NCBI GenBank assembly: GCA_963932145.1
Contig: OZ010595.1
Location: 90,914,565 to 90,978,564, forward strand
Reading direction: 5' to 3'
Source: Acanthosepion lycidas
Taxonomy: Eukaryota > Mollusca > Cephalopoda > Sepiida > Sepiidae
Length of the DNA: 64,000 bases
The notes beneath the pieces were generated by a model, which was not told the DNA's origin, searched no databases, and saw only the letters and a list, made by a program, of their open reading frames with translations. Shown piece after piece: positions 47,611-60,265 of this stretch; positions within the stretch are counted from its first letter, which is position 1; each line of letters begins with the position of its first letter. A program made the position numbers and the translations under genes.

Positions 47611-48532
47611 ACAAGGCCATGTAGATGCTTTTGAATTCTGGTATATTTGCAAGATTCTACTGTATTTATTTGTTTACACATAAATTTTTATTTTTTATTT
47701 TTCTTCAATTACTTCAATGGTATAAATTTGTTATGATATTTAGATATAAAATTTCTTGTGATTCCATCAATGGTTATCTGAAGGATTAAACAAACAACAA
47801 ATTTTTAATATTTGGAAGAATAATTCTATGATTACTCACTGATCAGGACTTGATAAGTATTGGGAATTTTATTATTTCTGATTCCATAATTATTTCTCTA
47901 GACAACTACTGAGCAATTTATTGGCAGAAATTCTGTTCACCTTGACATTCATTGAATTATATAATTTTACATATAATTAATTGGTGGCATTATTATCCTT
48001 ATTTTTTTTTTTTGTCATTTGGAAGAATATGGAGATTAAATTTAGTTTTGGACTACAATCACAGTCTTTTAATTAATTTATTGTCATCTGGCAATTAATT
48101 CACACTCTGAGAATTTATTTCATGATTATAATGTTTCAGTCTTCCATGATTTTTAATATTTCATTTGCTTGTAAAAAGCTTTGAATATTTCTTATTTACA
48201 TTAACAAGACAATCTCCATTCTAAGGAATCAGTTATCTGTTTGTCTTATCCCAAAGATGATTTTAGGAGTCAAAATGTAAACTCTTGCCTGGGGTATCTG
48301 TTTCATAAGGACTTCTGCAATGAAAAAGTATTTTATGTGATACTCCTTGAAAGAAATTAATACTGCAAATCTTTCTAGTATAATAAATGTGTATGTTGTC
48401 CATTTATGAAGGGAACCATCTTTGACTGAGATCATTCCCTATAGCAGTTTGATACAAATAGATAAAAAAATGTTGGAATATTATATTCTTGAACACTGAT
48501 ATAAAATAACTGTACAATAATAAATATGGGAG

Positions 48533-48583
<51 letters not shown>

Positions 48584-48589
<6 letters not shown>

Positions 48590-48769
48590 AGGGCACAAAT
48601 AGAGATTAACTTTTACTTTGCTCTAAAATGAAATTGAAAGAATTCTATCTGAATAATTATATATATATAATTATTCAGATAATAATAATAATAATAATAA
48701 GAATTCTATCTGAATAATTATATATATAATTATTCAGATAGAATTCTTCTTCTTATTATTATTATCTGA

Positions 48770-48820
<51 letters not shown>

Positions 48821-48890
48821 TTCAGATAGAATCCTTTCAATTTCATTTTAGAGCAAAGTAAAATTTAATCTCTATTTGTGCCCTTATGTG
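48584..48890. repeat. 307-bp nested palindrome
   Basis: The outer arms CACATAAGGGCACAAATAGA and TCTATTTGTGCCCTTATGTG pair, continuing through TTTGCTCTAAAATGAAATTG and its complement. Inside are further self-complementary units built from GAATTCTATCTGAATAATTA and TA/ATT repeats. The left end abuts a (TA)n tract. It is noncoding. Confidence 0.88.
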
Positions 48891-51022
48891 GTGCACTTAA
48901 AGGTGACTTGGAGGATTCTCGCCAAAGATGTGCTGTAAAAGTTGAAGGTTAGAACATCATGTCATAATGTACATTATTTCAATGTACATTATATTACCAG
49001 CAAGGCAGGCCATTTTTTTTTTTTACAATATTAAGCACTTGCTAATATTATGACTTGCTTTTTTATTTTTTTTATTTTAAAGTAGACTCATTTTAAGCAC
49101 TTAAGAATATTTTTGGTTTAAATTTTGATCAAAATGAGCAAGAGATAGTCCCAGATTTTACTGATTAGAGAACATTTAAAATTTTATTTAGTAGGAGTTC
49201 CAGAGATGGGCATTGTTAATAATATGGTAAAAGTTTATTGGATTTGATGAATTATATTCTTCAACATGTCAATTAAGAGATGTTTTATTAGGACAGATGA
49301 AATCTTAATTTTGGACAAGTTTATATTCTTCTTTCTAAGTTTTGTTCCTGCCTTAAACCTATTTACAATTATTGCATCCCAGGATGCTGTATTGGAGAAA
49401 AGAAATCTTTTTAATTGAATTTTTTACAATGCATTCATCTTGTTTCTCAAGTGTGCAAAATGTCTGGTATTTACTATATAAGCTTCTGAAGGTTGATCTT
49501 ATCGAAGAAATAACATTCTAAGAACTAATTCAAATTGATAATGTTCATTTTAGAACATATGATTTGTTTTTAAACATTTTATAATTTTTTTCATTTGGTT
49601 TCCTTTTGTGGATATAATTACACATTAAATTTACAGTTAGTAATTACTAATCATTTACAAGTTAGTCATTTATAGGGCTTAGTACTGTTAATGGTTTGCT
49701 TTTTAGAACTGTGAAGAAAGTGAAATAAATTTGAAGAAAAACTTAAGGATACAAAATGATGTGTTGATATTTAGTTTTTATCTTTTGAAAACAGGGACAG
49801 AAATTATGGCAATAATTTTGCAAAGTTCAATAAAGACAGAACATAAGAAAAAAAAAAAGGAATTATTTCCAGTCATTCAAATAGAATAAGTGAAAAATCA
49901 GAAAAGAACAACGTGCTAGAAATGTGAAATTTAATAATGAAAATCATTTGAACTATTGATTGATTTGCTCAGTTTACCAATCAGAAAAAGTTAAAAAAAA
50001 AAAAAAAAAAAAATGAATGATGCTGAATTTCATGTTTGGTGGATGTTTTATAATAATATTATTTGAATTGTGAATTAAAATTCAAAATAATTTCCAAATT
50101 TAAAACTTAGTTCTTAAAAATATTTCAAGGCCTTTAAAGAATCAAGAATTTTTTTTTAGACGTTTGTTAACAAAATTAAAAAAATACTATTTAAGTTTAA
50201 GGACTAAAATTATTTTCCAATAGGTGAAAATTTGAGACTAATTCACTGTCAAAAGTATTTTTATGCTTATTAACCATTTTACTGTTAGTAAAATTTTATT
50301 AAAATATCATTTTTTTTCATTTTACTTTGCTTTGCTTTATATTTGGCAACTATAAAATATATTCTACAATATGGCAACTATAAAAGATTATAAGTGAAAA
50401 TTATTCAAACTTTGGATTGCAAAAAATGAAAAGAAATTCCTAAATTAATATTAACTTCTTGCAAGAGGGATATTTTTATATGATGTCATATCAATTAAAA
50501 CATCTCATTTGTTGTTCAAGAACAATCATTGCTTTTATCACTGTCTAGGATTAATTGTGAATTACAGTCAGAGTAAAATTTTACTTTCTTGAGATATGCT
50601 GCCAGCTGCTTAATTATGACATAAATAATTTTTGACAAGTTAGGAATGATATATTAAAATGAAATAATTTAATTTCTATCCAATAAAAAGTTTTGAAATT
50701 AAGAAAAAAAATGTAATAAAATTTGATTAGTTTATATAATATATTTTCCAATAAATATATAAGAGAAAGCTATGAAAAAAAGAAAAGAGAACGGTATCAA
50801 ATTTTTATTAGTGTGAGAGTTGGTGTAATTATTTCATATTTCCCTTGTCTGGTGCCAACCAAACAAGGGAAAACAAAAAAATACGAAAAAAATGTTAGTC
50901 AAATATTCTTAATTCTTTTGACAGAAAATAAAAAAAAAAAATGACAAAGAAAGTATATTTATGATATATTCAACCTGTTTTTTCTTTTAATCATTTCTTG
51001 TTTAGTACATCCACCAGACATG

Positions 51023-51053
<31 letters not shown>

Positions 51054-52927
51054 AGTAAAAAGCTCTTAATGTAAAGCATAACCACAAAAAGGGAACTTCT
51101 AAATTCTACAAGCAAATCAGCAAAATAACTAAATGCATAGAAAAAGAAATTGGTTGATAAGTCGGGAAAAAAAATCAATAATAGAAATTTTTTGGAAATA
51201 TTTTTTTCAAAAAGAAAAAAGTTTTATTTCCTTCAGATTTGTTTCAATTTTTTTTCATTTTTATAAAAAGTCTTAAAAGGAAAGAAAAATAAACACAAGA
51301 ACATTAGTTCAATATTGAAATAATTAAAATTAATTAAATATTTCTTAGATTTTTATTCTGCAACTTAATTTCACTTATATGTTGTTTAACTTCATTGGAA
51401 AAAATATTTTTAATCAACAAACTTATGTAATTTTTGTCTTGAAACAGTTGGGAATTCATTGAAGTCAAATATCTAATGCCTGAAAAATGAATTTATTGAT
51501 TTTGAATTGAATCAATCATTAAAGAATCAATAATATTTAAAGTTAGAATTAAGTATAAAATCACTTTTTTTTTTTTTAATTTAATTAAAAAAAAACATAG
51601 TTTACCCTCCTCCTCTTGGCCAAGGAATTTTAACAAAACTTTCTATATTTCTTCTATTTGGTGATTGGCTTTTTCTTCTTTTTTCTTTTTCTTCAACAAA
51701 AGGCTATTGCTTCAAAGTAATTATCTGATGATATAATTTGTTTAGAATTGACCATATTTAGTATCTCATGTCTCATTGTCTGGAGCAGCGTATCTACCCA
51801 ATGTTTAGGGGTTGCAGGGGCAAACCCTCAGGCAGCAATTTAAGGAGTTAGGTTAGACACAATCCTTCAATACCTGGCAGTATCTCAAAGGCAAGTTTTG
51901 AGGAAAGAGGACAATTTTTGTTTCTACCTACAAGCTAGTGTGATAGTTCTCCAAAATTAAATTTGACCTTGTGCCACATTTTGCTCTCATAGGAAAGCAA
52001 ACTGATTTGCATACAGAGAGTAATCAGTAATGTGAACAAAGAAAGATGATTGATTTTTAAAACTGATTTTATTTGGAATGGTCACCTGGTTTGTCATGAT
52101 GTGATATAATATTGCTTAACATTTGATGTGTAATAAAAAAAATTACTGATGAAATTAATGGACGGTAAATGATGCCATGATCAATAAGTTACTTTAAACA
52201 TGAGGTAGTCTGTATAAAAAGAAATAAAAAAACTTGTATTTTGAATATCAAAATAGTTTTGCAGAATCTGAGTTCTGTCTCTCTTTCCAAGTAGATGACT
52301 CTGTGATGGCATGTGTAATATCTTTCCAGATCAGAACTGATAGAAATTAGGTTTCAGTTACATATGGAATCTTAAAATGTTGGTAAGAATTGCTTCAAAT
52401 TGCAATGAAGAAAAAGGCATTTGATACCAATTATAAAATCCCAAATTTTGCTTGGTTGATGTTTTTTATTTTTTTTTTTCCATGCCTTTCCAGATGAATC
52501 CTCAGTTGGTTAATTTAATCACATGTCAATTCATGTTGGGTTATTTAATATTGTATTTTTGTATGGGGCACACAGTGAGGATCAGTAGTAATGGTCAACT
52601 AGAGCAGGCTTGTTAACCATTACCCTATGGCAAAATTAGTTTATACTTGCACAAGGCCACATATATGTAACCTAGTGGGAATCAAACTCATTAGAGCAGT
52701 AATGGTCTGCAAGACTAACTTGTTAGCCATTAATCCATGGTGAGGCATGTAAGGCATTTATTAAACTTAGTTTTTCTGGCACAAGGACATAAGTAAATGG
52801 AGCACCAAATGAGGAATAAACTTATTACAGTAGTAATAGTTTGAGTTAGACTAATTTCTACTGTATAAAATAAGAAAAATACATCTTTTGAAGCATGTTA
52901 CCATAACTGATTATGTCACAAACCTCA

Positions 52928-52973
<46 letters not shown>

Positions 52974-53307
52974 CATAGGCCAATCTCCATTTTGAAACAA
53001 CTAAAGAGTATAAGTCAACTTTTTACTCCAGTTCTGGAAAGGTTGGAAGAATGATTCAGAGTTGAATAAACCAAGTATTTTTATTGGTGTAAGAAAAAAC
53101 ATCATTAAATTTTGAAATTGGCAAGAGAAGAGGTTAAAAAAATTGAAAATTGTGATAAATAATTTATTGATTATTTGCTCATTAGTTAAATTTTCTTATT
53201 GATTTATTCTCATTTTGATTGATACTGAAAAGAAAAATAATAAAAAAAAAATAATAAAAACACATTCATAGCAAAGCAATGCTTTCTACTTAAATTTAAA
53301 ATAGATG

Positions 53308-53470
53308 TGAGGAAGCTGAAAAGTTTTTGGTCTCACATACTTTCAAAAAATCAGACCAAATGACCAAACATCAGATTTCCTTTTGGAATTCCTCCCCCAC
53401 TGAAAAATTCTGAGGTTTAGACTTTTGGGAAGTGAGTCAGGCCGAGAACCTTTCAGCACACCTTGTGCAC
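53308..53470. repeat. Hairpin repeat family CTGAAAAGTTTTTGG, copy 3
   Basis: The left end AGCTGAAAAGTTTTTGGTCT and the right end GAACCTTTCAGCAC are inverted, with ACCAAACATCAGATTTCC between. It is longer than the other copies. Confidence 0.6.
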
Positions 53471-53782
53471 ATGTATGTCTGTATGTATGTATATATGAAA
53501 TTTTATTATATTTCTTTTAGCTTTCTCTACAGGGTTCACGACAATGATTCACAAAGGAATTGGACTGCAATTAAAACAACATTTAAATAGGAACATCTGG
53601 GCTTCTCCCATGTCAGTCAAGAATCCTCACCACTCTCAAAAGAATTTCAATAGCAAATTTCCTTTTTTTTTTTTTTTCCCCAAAATCTCTGACTTTATGA
53701 AGACACTAAGAATTATTTTCATTTGTTTTTCTGTCTGGATTTCTGGGATGAGTAGATATGATCATTTATTTTATTTACATGT

Positions 53783-54127
53783 GAACTATTGTCCCCATCT
53801 TTGTTGTTATTATCCCTATGTTTCAGCCGTTGTGCTCTTTAGCTTTAATCAGGTGCTTTTCAATTTATGTAACGTTCAGGGAATTTTGAATTGAAAACTT
53901 TATTTAATCTTCAGGGAGTAGATTGTTCTCTGTAGGTATCTCATCTTGTTCTTATTTAGTACAGTTCAGTTATTACTCATCAAGTTTTCTATAGAGTCCA
54001 AATACATACTACCCAGCTCAGGGATTGAACTCATTATTATTGTGTCACCACATTCATAAACTAACACTTTAATCCGCTAAGCTATTGTCTTGCGGGTAAC
54101 AACAACAAAGATTGGGACAATAGTTTG
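53783..54127. mobile_element. Composite TIR element enclosing tRNA-like module, copy 3
   Basis: The left end GAACTATTGTCCCCATCTTT pairs with the right end AAAGATTGGGACAATAGTTT. A minus-strand tRNA-like head lies at about 54010-54095 with TAGCTTAGCGGATTAAAGTG (A-box-like) and GAGTTCAATCCC (B-box-like). Confidence 0.7.
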
Positions 54128-55757
54128 TGTATAAATAATTGTTTTCATGTTTATTTTTCTTGATAAAATAAAATTTTATTAGGAATAATTAGCATGAATA
54201 AAAGATATTTAATATTTTTGTCAGATATTTTGATATTGTAAAGTTTTAACTGTAATTATTTATTATTTCATGGCAACATAGTTTTTGGCAATGACTGAAA
54301 ATTGTTTAGTAATAAAACTTGTTTCCCTATCTTGTTTTAAAAAAAAGTGTGTTAACACAAAACAAAAAAAAAACAAAAAACAATGTATTAGCAGCCTGAT
54401 TCCCACTACTTATTAATAAGATATTCTCTGGATACTGTCACATGAGTCATATTTGCTTATTGGTATTGACAACAATGAAATATGACTAAGACTAGGAGAT
54501 CATGTTCTCTGACTGATAAATGGTTATAGTCACATTGTATTTTTTTTATTACAGAATTTTAATAATAACAAAAGAAAAAATGATACTAAAAAGCATTAGG
54601 TAGACTGGATTTATGGTTGGTCTCTCGATTCAGAGTAATAAACTGCATTCTTCATTATTATTTACTAAACTTAGCTTAGTTGTGTATAAGAGTGGAGCAG
54701 TCAGTAAGAATTTAACTCAATGTTGGTTCACTCATTAACTGCTTGGAAAAATTTCCAAATATTTTTTTCTGCTCCACTCATTTTTGTTAAAATTGATTCT
54801 AATAAAAGAAGAAATGTTAAATGAGAAATCCAGTGAAATTTTAAAAATTGTTGATAATTTAATCTGTAAAAATCTGGCAATGCTGAATTTCTGAGAGTTA
54901 AATTTTTAGGTAAGAATTTAACCTTTGTGAAGAAATGAATTTCTTCTAGTCAAGTTGAATAAGATAATTTTTTTTTTCATTTGAAATAAAAAGTTCTTTG
55001 GTTAAAAAATAGCAAATGGAGTTTAGGTAAAAATTTTAAAACAGTAAACAAATGTACTTAAAAAGTTTAGATGTTAAAAAATTATTAAATTTTAGGTGAT
55101 CACCTGGTATTTTGATCACTGAGGTAGAACGAGATATAGTTAAAAAGAATTTTTGTTTTAAGATAAAAAAATGGCTAGCAAATTTTCTTCCTTTTCAAAA
55201 GGAAACAATTGATTATGGAGGGTTTGTTCAATAAATCCATCTGAATTTGATGACGTACACTAATAAACTTGAAATCAGTAGCTTAAAGAAGATTAAATGG
55301 TAACTGATTATTGGATTCGTTTTTTACTTATTTACTCAATGAACATTAAAAACTTACATCTACCACTAAATTGAATAGAATTCAATGCAACTATGAAAGA
55401 CAATTTTTTATAAATTGACTTTGTGTAGAGGTCAATTTTTGATAAAAAATTATTAATATGGGTTGACTGTGTTTTTTTTTGTTTTTTTTTTTTAGAGTTA
55501 TGGAGCAGCAAGCTAGAATAACAAAGCACTACATTCCATGAAATTCTTGAAAAAACAAAACTAAAAAAATGAAGAAAGGAACAAAAAAAGAAATCTCTCC
55601 CCCTATCCTATAAACTGAGGGTCATTGAATGTTGAAACAGAACAGCAAATGTGATATTAATCATGTTAATATGTTAATATTACTTGATGCCAAGAATATT
55701 TTATATTTTCATTCACGTTTTTACTTGAGTTGATTACGATAGAAAATTTTGATATAA

Positions 55758-55878
55758 AGAAATGCTGAAAAGTTCTAGTCTTGACCTACATTCCAAAATT
55801 AGCATTTGATGAATAAACATCAGAATACAGATTCTGGATAATAGGTTACATCAAGAATTTTTCAGCACTCCCTTGTAA
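55758..55878. repeat. Hairpin repeat family CTGAAAAGTTCTAG, copy 4
   Basis: The ends ATGCTGAAAAGTTCTAGTCT and AAGAATTTTTCAGCACT are inverted, with AAACATCAGAATACAGATTC between. Confidence 0.6.
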
Positions 55879-56471
55879 TGTTTTTAAAAATTTATTTAAC
55901 AGGTAGATATTTTCCTATATGAAACTAAGACTTGCTTCTGTGTAAAAAAAAAAAAAAAATTCATGCTACCAATAAAGGTCAGATTCCAATTTACACCAAA
56001 ACATTATGATTAATCCACAAGAATATGGATTAACTGAAAATTAAGTGATTATTGATTTATTACATTATTGAAGGATTAGGAAATGACTGGATTATTGGCT
56101 TTGAAAAAAAATTATTCAGTTCAATTTAATACAAAATATTGACAGATTATAACAGATTTAGGACGAGGTGCCGTTTCATTACAAGATGAAGTCAGTGCAC
56201 TTTTGAAAAAAATATTTAAAACCAAAAATATTAACTTTTTAATTTTGAAATGCCTAGTTAGATATATTTAACGAATTTTAACCTCTGATATTATTTAAAA
56301 ATAATTGAAAATGTATTTATAATTTATTTGAAATAAAAAAAAATGTTCAGGTTGAATAGATTTAAAGTGTTGAATGAATTTTGTTGGTAACATGTTTGAA
56401 TAAATACAAAAGTAATTAGAAATTTTAATTTGACATAAAAAAATGTGAAAAATTGAATTTGTGAGAACGAA

Positions 56472-56768
56472 TTAAACTTCAATAATTGATTTAGATTTGA
56501 AAACTGGACGCCTAGACTTTTGATGCTGTTGACAAGATGGTAAGGAATTATTAGCAGAGGAAGTTGAGTGCCTATGGTGCAAAAAGAGTTTATTGGGTGC
56601 ATCATGGTGAGTGACACTAGCGTTAGCTGTGGTGTTGGATGTGAGTGAAAGAGGAGAAGTAGCCCAGTGAATAGCAGCGACGGGTGTGCTCACTAAGAAG
56701 GTTTCCATTGAATTGAGAGAGACAACTGGGGAGACTGCAAAGGCCTTCCGGAAGTCGGCACAGGTCAG
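56472..56768 (-). CDS. Unassigned terminal-exon-like ORF upstream of Robo exon G
   Basis: A pyrimidine tract and acceptor (CTTTTTTTTTAG|CTGACC) open an in-frame stretch of 98 codons in phase 0. It starts LTCADFRKAFAVSPVVSLNS, passes through a Ser/Thr/Asn/His-rich region (SLTSNTTANASVTHHD), and ends RRPVFKSKSIIEV with a TAA stop. G+C is high across the ORF and drops at the stop. AATAAA lies about 145 nt further on (minus strand, 56323-56328). The opposite strand has several stops. I do not recognise the product. It could be an alternative last exon of Robo, because its phase matches that needed upstream of exon G, or the last exon of a nested or neighbouring gene. A GTGAGC donor after METFL would make a 75-nt internal exon, also phase 0 at both ends. 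The terminal IIEV could resemble a PDZ ligand, but this is speculative. Confidence 0.45.
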   Translation of the reverse strand: MTCADFRKAFAVSPVVSLNSMETFLVSTPVAAIHWATSPLSLTSNTTANASVTHHDAPNKLFLHHRHSTSSANNSLPSCQQHQKSRRPVFKSKSIIEV

Positions 56769-57142
56769 CTAAAAAAAAAGAGATCAGTATGGAAGCATCG
56801 AGTTAGTGGTGCCAGCATGTGTCATGTTGGTCAGTGATGGCTTTGATCTTGAAGGTAGAGCATTAGCAATAATGGCCATGAGGTCAAATACAATTTTGTA
56901 AGATAAGCACTGGCACAAGAAGAAGAAGACAGATAAACAGATCAATAGCATTTAACAGAATGAACTTAATATACATGATGAACACATAGAAAGGACATCA
57001 AAAGCTGGTTAAATAAAAAGTGCAGTTTTGAAAAAAGTGGACAAACAAGACTGCAAAATGATTTGCCAGTCCTTAGAAATGACAAGTCAGAGAAAAAGTT
57101 GCTGATGAATAATTTTGCTATTATTGTAAGATAGTTAATAGG

Positions 57143-57188
<46 letters not shown>
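57143..57188. repeat. (TA)n microsatellite
   Basis: An uninterrupted TA run. Confidence 0.9.
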
Positions 57189-57189
<1 letters not shown>

Positions 57190-57385
57190 GAGTATATTTT
57201 TAATCTGACATTCTATGACTTCAAATGTTAGTATAGTAGATAGTCATATTTGAAATAGCTGCTCAATTTTAGTTTTAAACAGTGTCTATTAAGTCTATCA
57301 GTCTGTGTATTCAAGAACTCTTAATAAAGAAAATGTCCTCTCCAGCAGAAAATCCCTTTGTAAAAGAAATCATTGTATGGTTTGG

Positions 57386-57540
57386 TGTGCATTGCAGCTT
57401 GGCTACAAAGAGTGTCACAGCTAAACAATGCTCTATTCTCCCCTTTAAGTTGGTTTCTCTTAAAAAGGAAGGACACAAGTTCAATTCCAGCAAGAGAGAG
57501 CACATTTTCTTTATTAAGATTTCTGGGATATACACAGCAA
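57386..57540 (+). repeat. tRNA-Ser/Leu-like SINE, diverged copy
   Basis: It has GGACACAAGTTCAATTCCAGC (decayed B-box) and a 3' segment TTCTTTATTAAGATTTCTGG. The same order is seen in the better-preserved copy at 60700-60890. Confidence 0.55.
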
Positions 57541-57625
57541 CTGATGTAATACACAGTTTAAAGTAAAATTAAAAATGGTATGTCTATTTCAAATATGACT
57601 ATCCAATATAATAACAATGTTTGAA

Positions 57626-57630
<5 letters not shown>

Positions 57631-57684
<54 letters not shown>
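57631..57684. repeat. (TA)n microsatellite
   Basis: An uninterrupted TA run of about 27 units. Confidence 0.9.
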
Positions 57685-57687
<3 letters not shown>

Positions 57688-58485
57688 AGTAGGGTAAATT
57701 ATATATTTTTGCATTAATAATTAATAAGATATATTACATTGTTTCTATAATAGTTGAAACATTTGCATATACAAAATGTAGCAACTATTATAGGACAGAA
57801 TTAGTATTAAGTATAAACTAATAATAAATGAATATATTAATGATAGGATTTGATGTTGTAGATGTTGGCTGAAAATTTTGCAGCCTAACCAAGATAGATT
57901 TGACTTTGGACAAGACTTACATATATCTTAAGTTATTCTACCACTTCTACCCAGTGATACCTTCAGGCCAGGATGTTATTTGATCTTTGTTGTTTTGTTT
58001 TTTTAAATGGTTGTATATTTTAAGATGTGGATATAAAATTAACACAAAAAATAGAATCTGTGAACTAAAGATGCTTGTGTTCATGAATAAACTTAAGAAA
58101 GGCATGAATCAGATACTTCCTGTGCCCTGTCACATTGAGATATGCTGACACAGGTCTCATCACTGGCCTGCCATGATGATTAATAGAGAATAGGTAAATA
58201 AGTCCTGTTAAAAAACAAAAGCTGTTATATCCATTGTCTGTCTTGACATGGGCAAGTTATAGCAAATATAATGTTCTCTGATGGCTAGATAGTTGGAAAG
58301 AAATATTGTTGACCAACTGCATTTTAGTAAATAAGATACTAACTGGGGACATGGACTCTACTCCTGACAGGGTTTTTGAGAGGTAAATCTGTAGAAATTT
58401 GTGAATCTTAAAAAAGAATTAAACTAAAATAGTAAGTAAATGAAATAAGTTCATGTTTATTTTCTTTTAGTTTATGAATAATTTT

Positions 58486-58818
58486 GACTAGTATCCACAT
58501 CTTTGTTGTTTAGATCACTGTTTTTTTTTCTTTTTTGCTCATGGTCTCTGTATAGAACCATATGGTATTTTTTAAAATTTTCTTCTAATCTTTGCTTTTT
58601 TATTGGTTGAGTGTCAAAAATTTATATGTCACGGTCTACATTCATGTGTCACATGTAAATTTATGAACCAGTTCTGCTTTTTTGTATGTCCATTGTATAC
58701 CAGATACCATCTTTGCATTATTTTCTCATTGATTAAACAGTAATGTCCATCTGAGGAAGGCTGGAAAGCCTATTGGCTGAGATATAATGATAAAAACAAG
58801 AAGAATGAGGATACTAAC
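58486..58818. mobile_element. Composite TIR element, copy 4 (diverged)
   Basis: The left end GACTAGTATCCACATCTTTG and the right end GAATGAGGATACTAAC are inverted and diverged. Near the right end CTGAGGAAGGCTGGAAAGCC matches the motif position of the other copies. The internal tRNA-like module is not recognisable. Confidence 0.55.
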
Positions 58819-59811
58819 AAGAAGAATAAATTAAATAATAACAATTTGTCTCAGAACCTCATCTGTGTTGGACTCTGAACATTAAATCAACCATAATTGT
58901 TGCCATGGCTTTGGAATCAAATGTAAACACAAAATATTTTGTCATGATGAATACATATGCAACATAGCACATATAAACAAGAAAACATTGAGTTAGAAAC
59001 AAAAATACAAAAGTAATGAATTCAACAGGATAAGAGGAAGAAAATGAAAGAATGATAGGAATGAGACAGTAAAATAATAATACCAGTGGCTGAAATGAAT
59101 TGTTGGGTTTGTCTGTTAAAAATGGCAAGATATATATTTGCCTGGGTTGTAATTACAATCTGATGGTTGGCTTTTGTATTTTATTAACTGTCAATAGAAG
59201 ATAATATGAAATGCTTGAATGATAGGGTGTGGTACCCAGAAGGTATTTCTTGCACTGGTGGACATTTAAGGATACATGTCTCCACTACAATTTCAAAAAA
59301 TGGCTGAAGGCATGAAACTCACATCCTTGCTGAAGCCTGAACCACTGAATCAATTTATTGTTATATTTTTGTGTTATGCCATCAATATATTTGATTGGAT
59401 TGTTAGAGATGTTTTGGGGCTATATTATGGTAGCACCAAAAAGACATAATTTAATTTTTAAAAAACAATCATGACATAGACAAATAGATACTGACATAAG
59501 GTGAGTTATGTGGATTATGTGAAAAGAGAAATGGCTACAGAAGGCAATGGGGAGACAAACAGATTGAGGGAGGGGGGTAGATTTAAGGTTAGAGAAAAGA
59601 TGAGAGAGATGGGTGCATGAATAGGGATATGTTGATAGAGATATGGCTAGATGGTCACAGAGGTGGGGAGGAGTGAGAGAGAGAGTGATGGATACAAATG
59701 GAAAGAGACTTGACAAATGCACAACATGTATAAATAATGAATGCTAGGGATTTTTATATTTGATAAATTTAGATATAATATATAAAATACACACACACAC
59801 ACACACATATA

Positions 59812-59900
59812 TGGTGGACTCTTCTGTCGTATTCGGCATATGAGGGTCAAGCAACTCAGTTCCAAGGAACTGACAGACCAGACACCAGCACATTTAATTT
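59812..59900 (+). repeat. Dispersed repeat abutting TA tract, copy 3 (partial)
   Basis: ATGGTGGACTCTTCTGTCGT then CATATGAGGGTCAAGCAACT matches the first 60 bp of the copies at 27315 and 28129, then diverges. It follows a CA/TA tract. Confidence 0.55.
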
Positions 59901-59989
59901 AATTATAGTGGTGAAGGCTTTGTGCAGAACCAACCACGCTTTTTGAAGGGCCAAATACAGAGATCTGGTACACGACGTGCCACAAGGTC

Positions 59990-60200
59990 CCCAAACATCC
60001 CTCCGCAGGTTTTAAATTCAGAGTTGTCCTCCTCCTAGACTAGTTGCCATCCAAGGCTATAGAACCAGTCTGTCCTGTTATTTACCCATAGCTGGAGGGA
60101 GAAGAGGATTAATACTTTTCCCAAGGGTATTAGCACATAAATGAATGCAATAAATTTAACTGGAATTCGAACGCAGTTCTCTTAGGAGACACAGTGAAGT
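59990..60200 (-). repeat. SINE-like copy, minus orientation
   Basis: The plus strand reads TTTAAATTCAGAGTTGTCCT, then GTTGCCATCCAAGGCTATAG, then GGAATTCGAACGCAG (inverted B-box region). The B-box is better preserved here than in the other copies. Confidence 0.65.
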
Positions 60201-60218
60201 AATAGCGGCTGAGATTGA

Positions 60219-60265
<47 letters not shown>

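Larger units (their letters stand above)
45158..56471. other. Intergenic or intronic stretch upstream of Robo exon G
   Basis: Holds the composite element at 45905-46412, a LINE tail (47320-47610), a nested palindrome (48584-48890), a TA tract (about 52931-52968), hairpin-family copies at 53308 and 55758, and a composite element at 53783-54127. Long AT-rich parts (49000-52500, 54200-55700) show nothing recognisable. No Robo CC0/CC1 or transmembrane exon was found. Confidence 0.55.

Noticed and set aside
47426..47683. Plus-strand 85-codon ORF
   Set aside because: Reverse reading of the LINE C-terminal tail.
56324..56617. Alternative minus-strand frame overlapping the orphan exon
   Set aside because: It runs on into AT-rich sequence with Phe/Asn/Leu-biased translation and lacks an acceptor; the other frame fits coding composition better.
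59420..59722. 100-codon minus-strand ORF rich in Ser/Leu/Pro
   Set aside because: It comes from a purine-rich low-complexity plus strand, with no splice context or motif.
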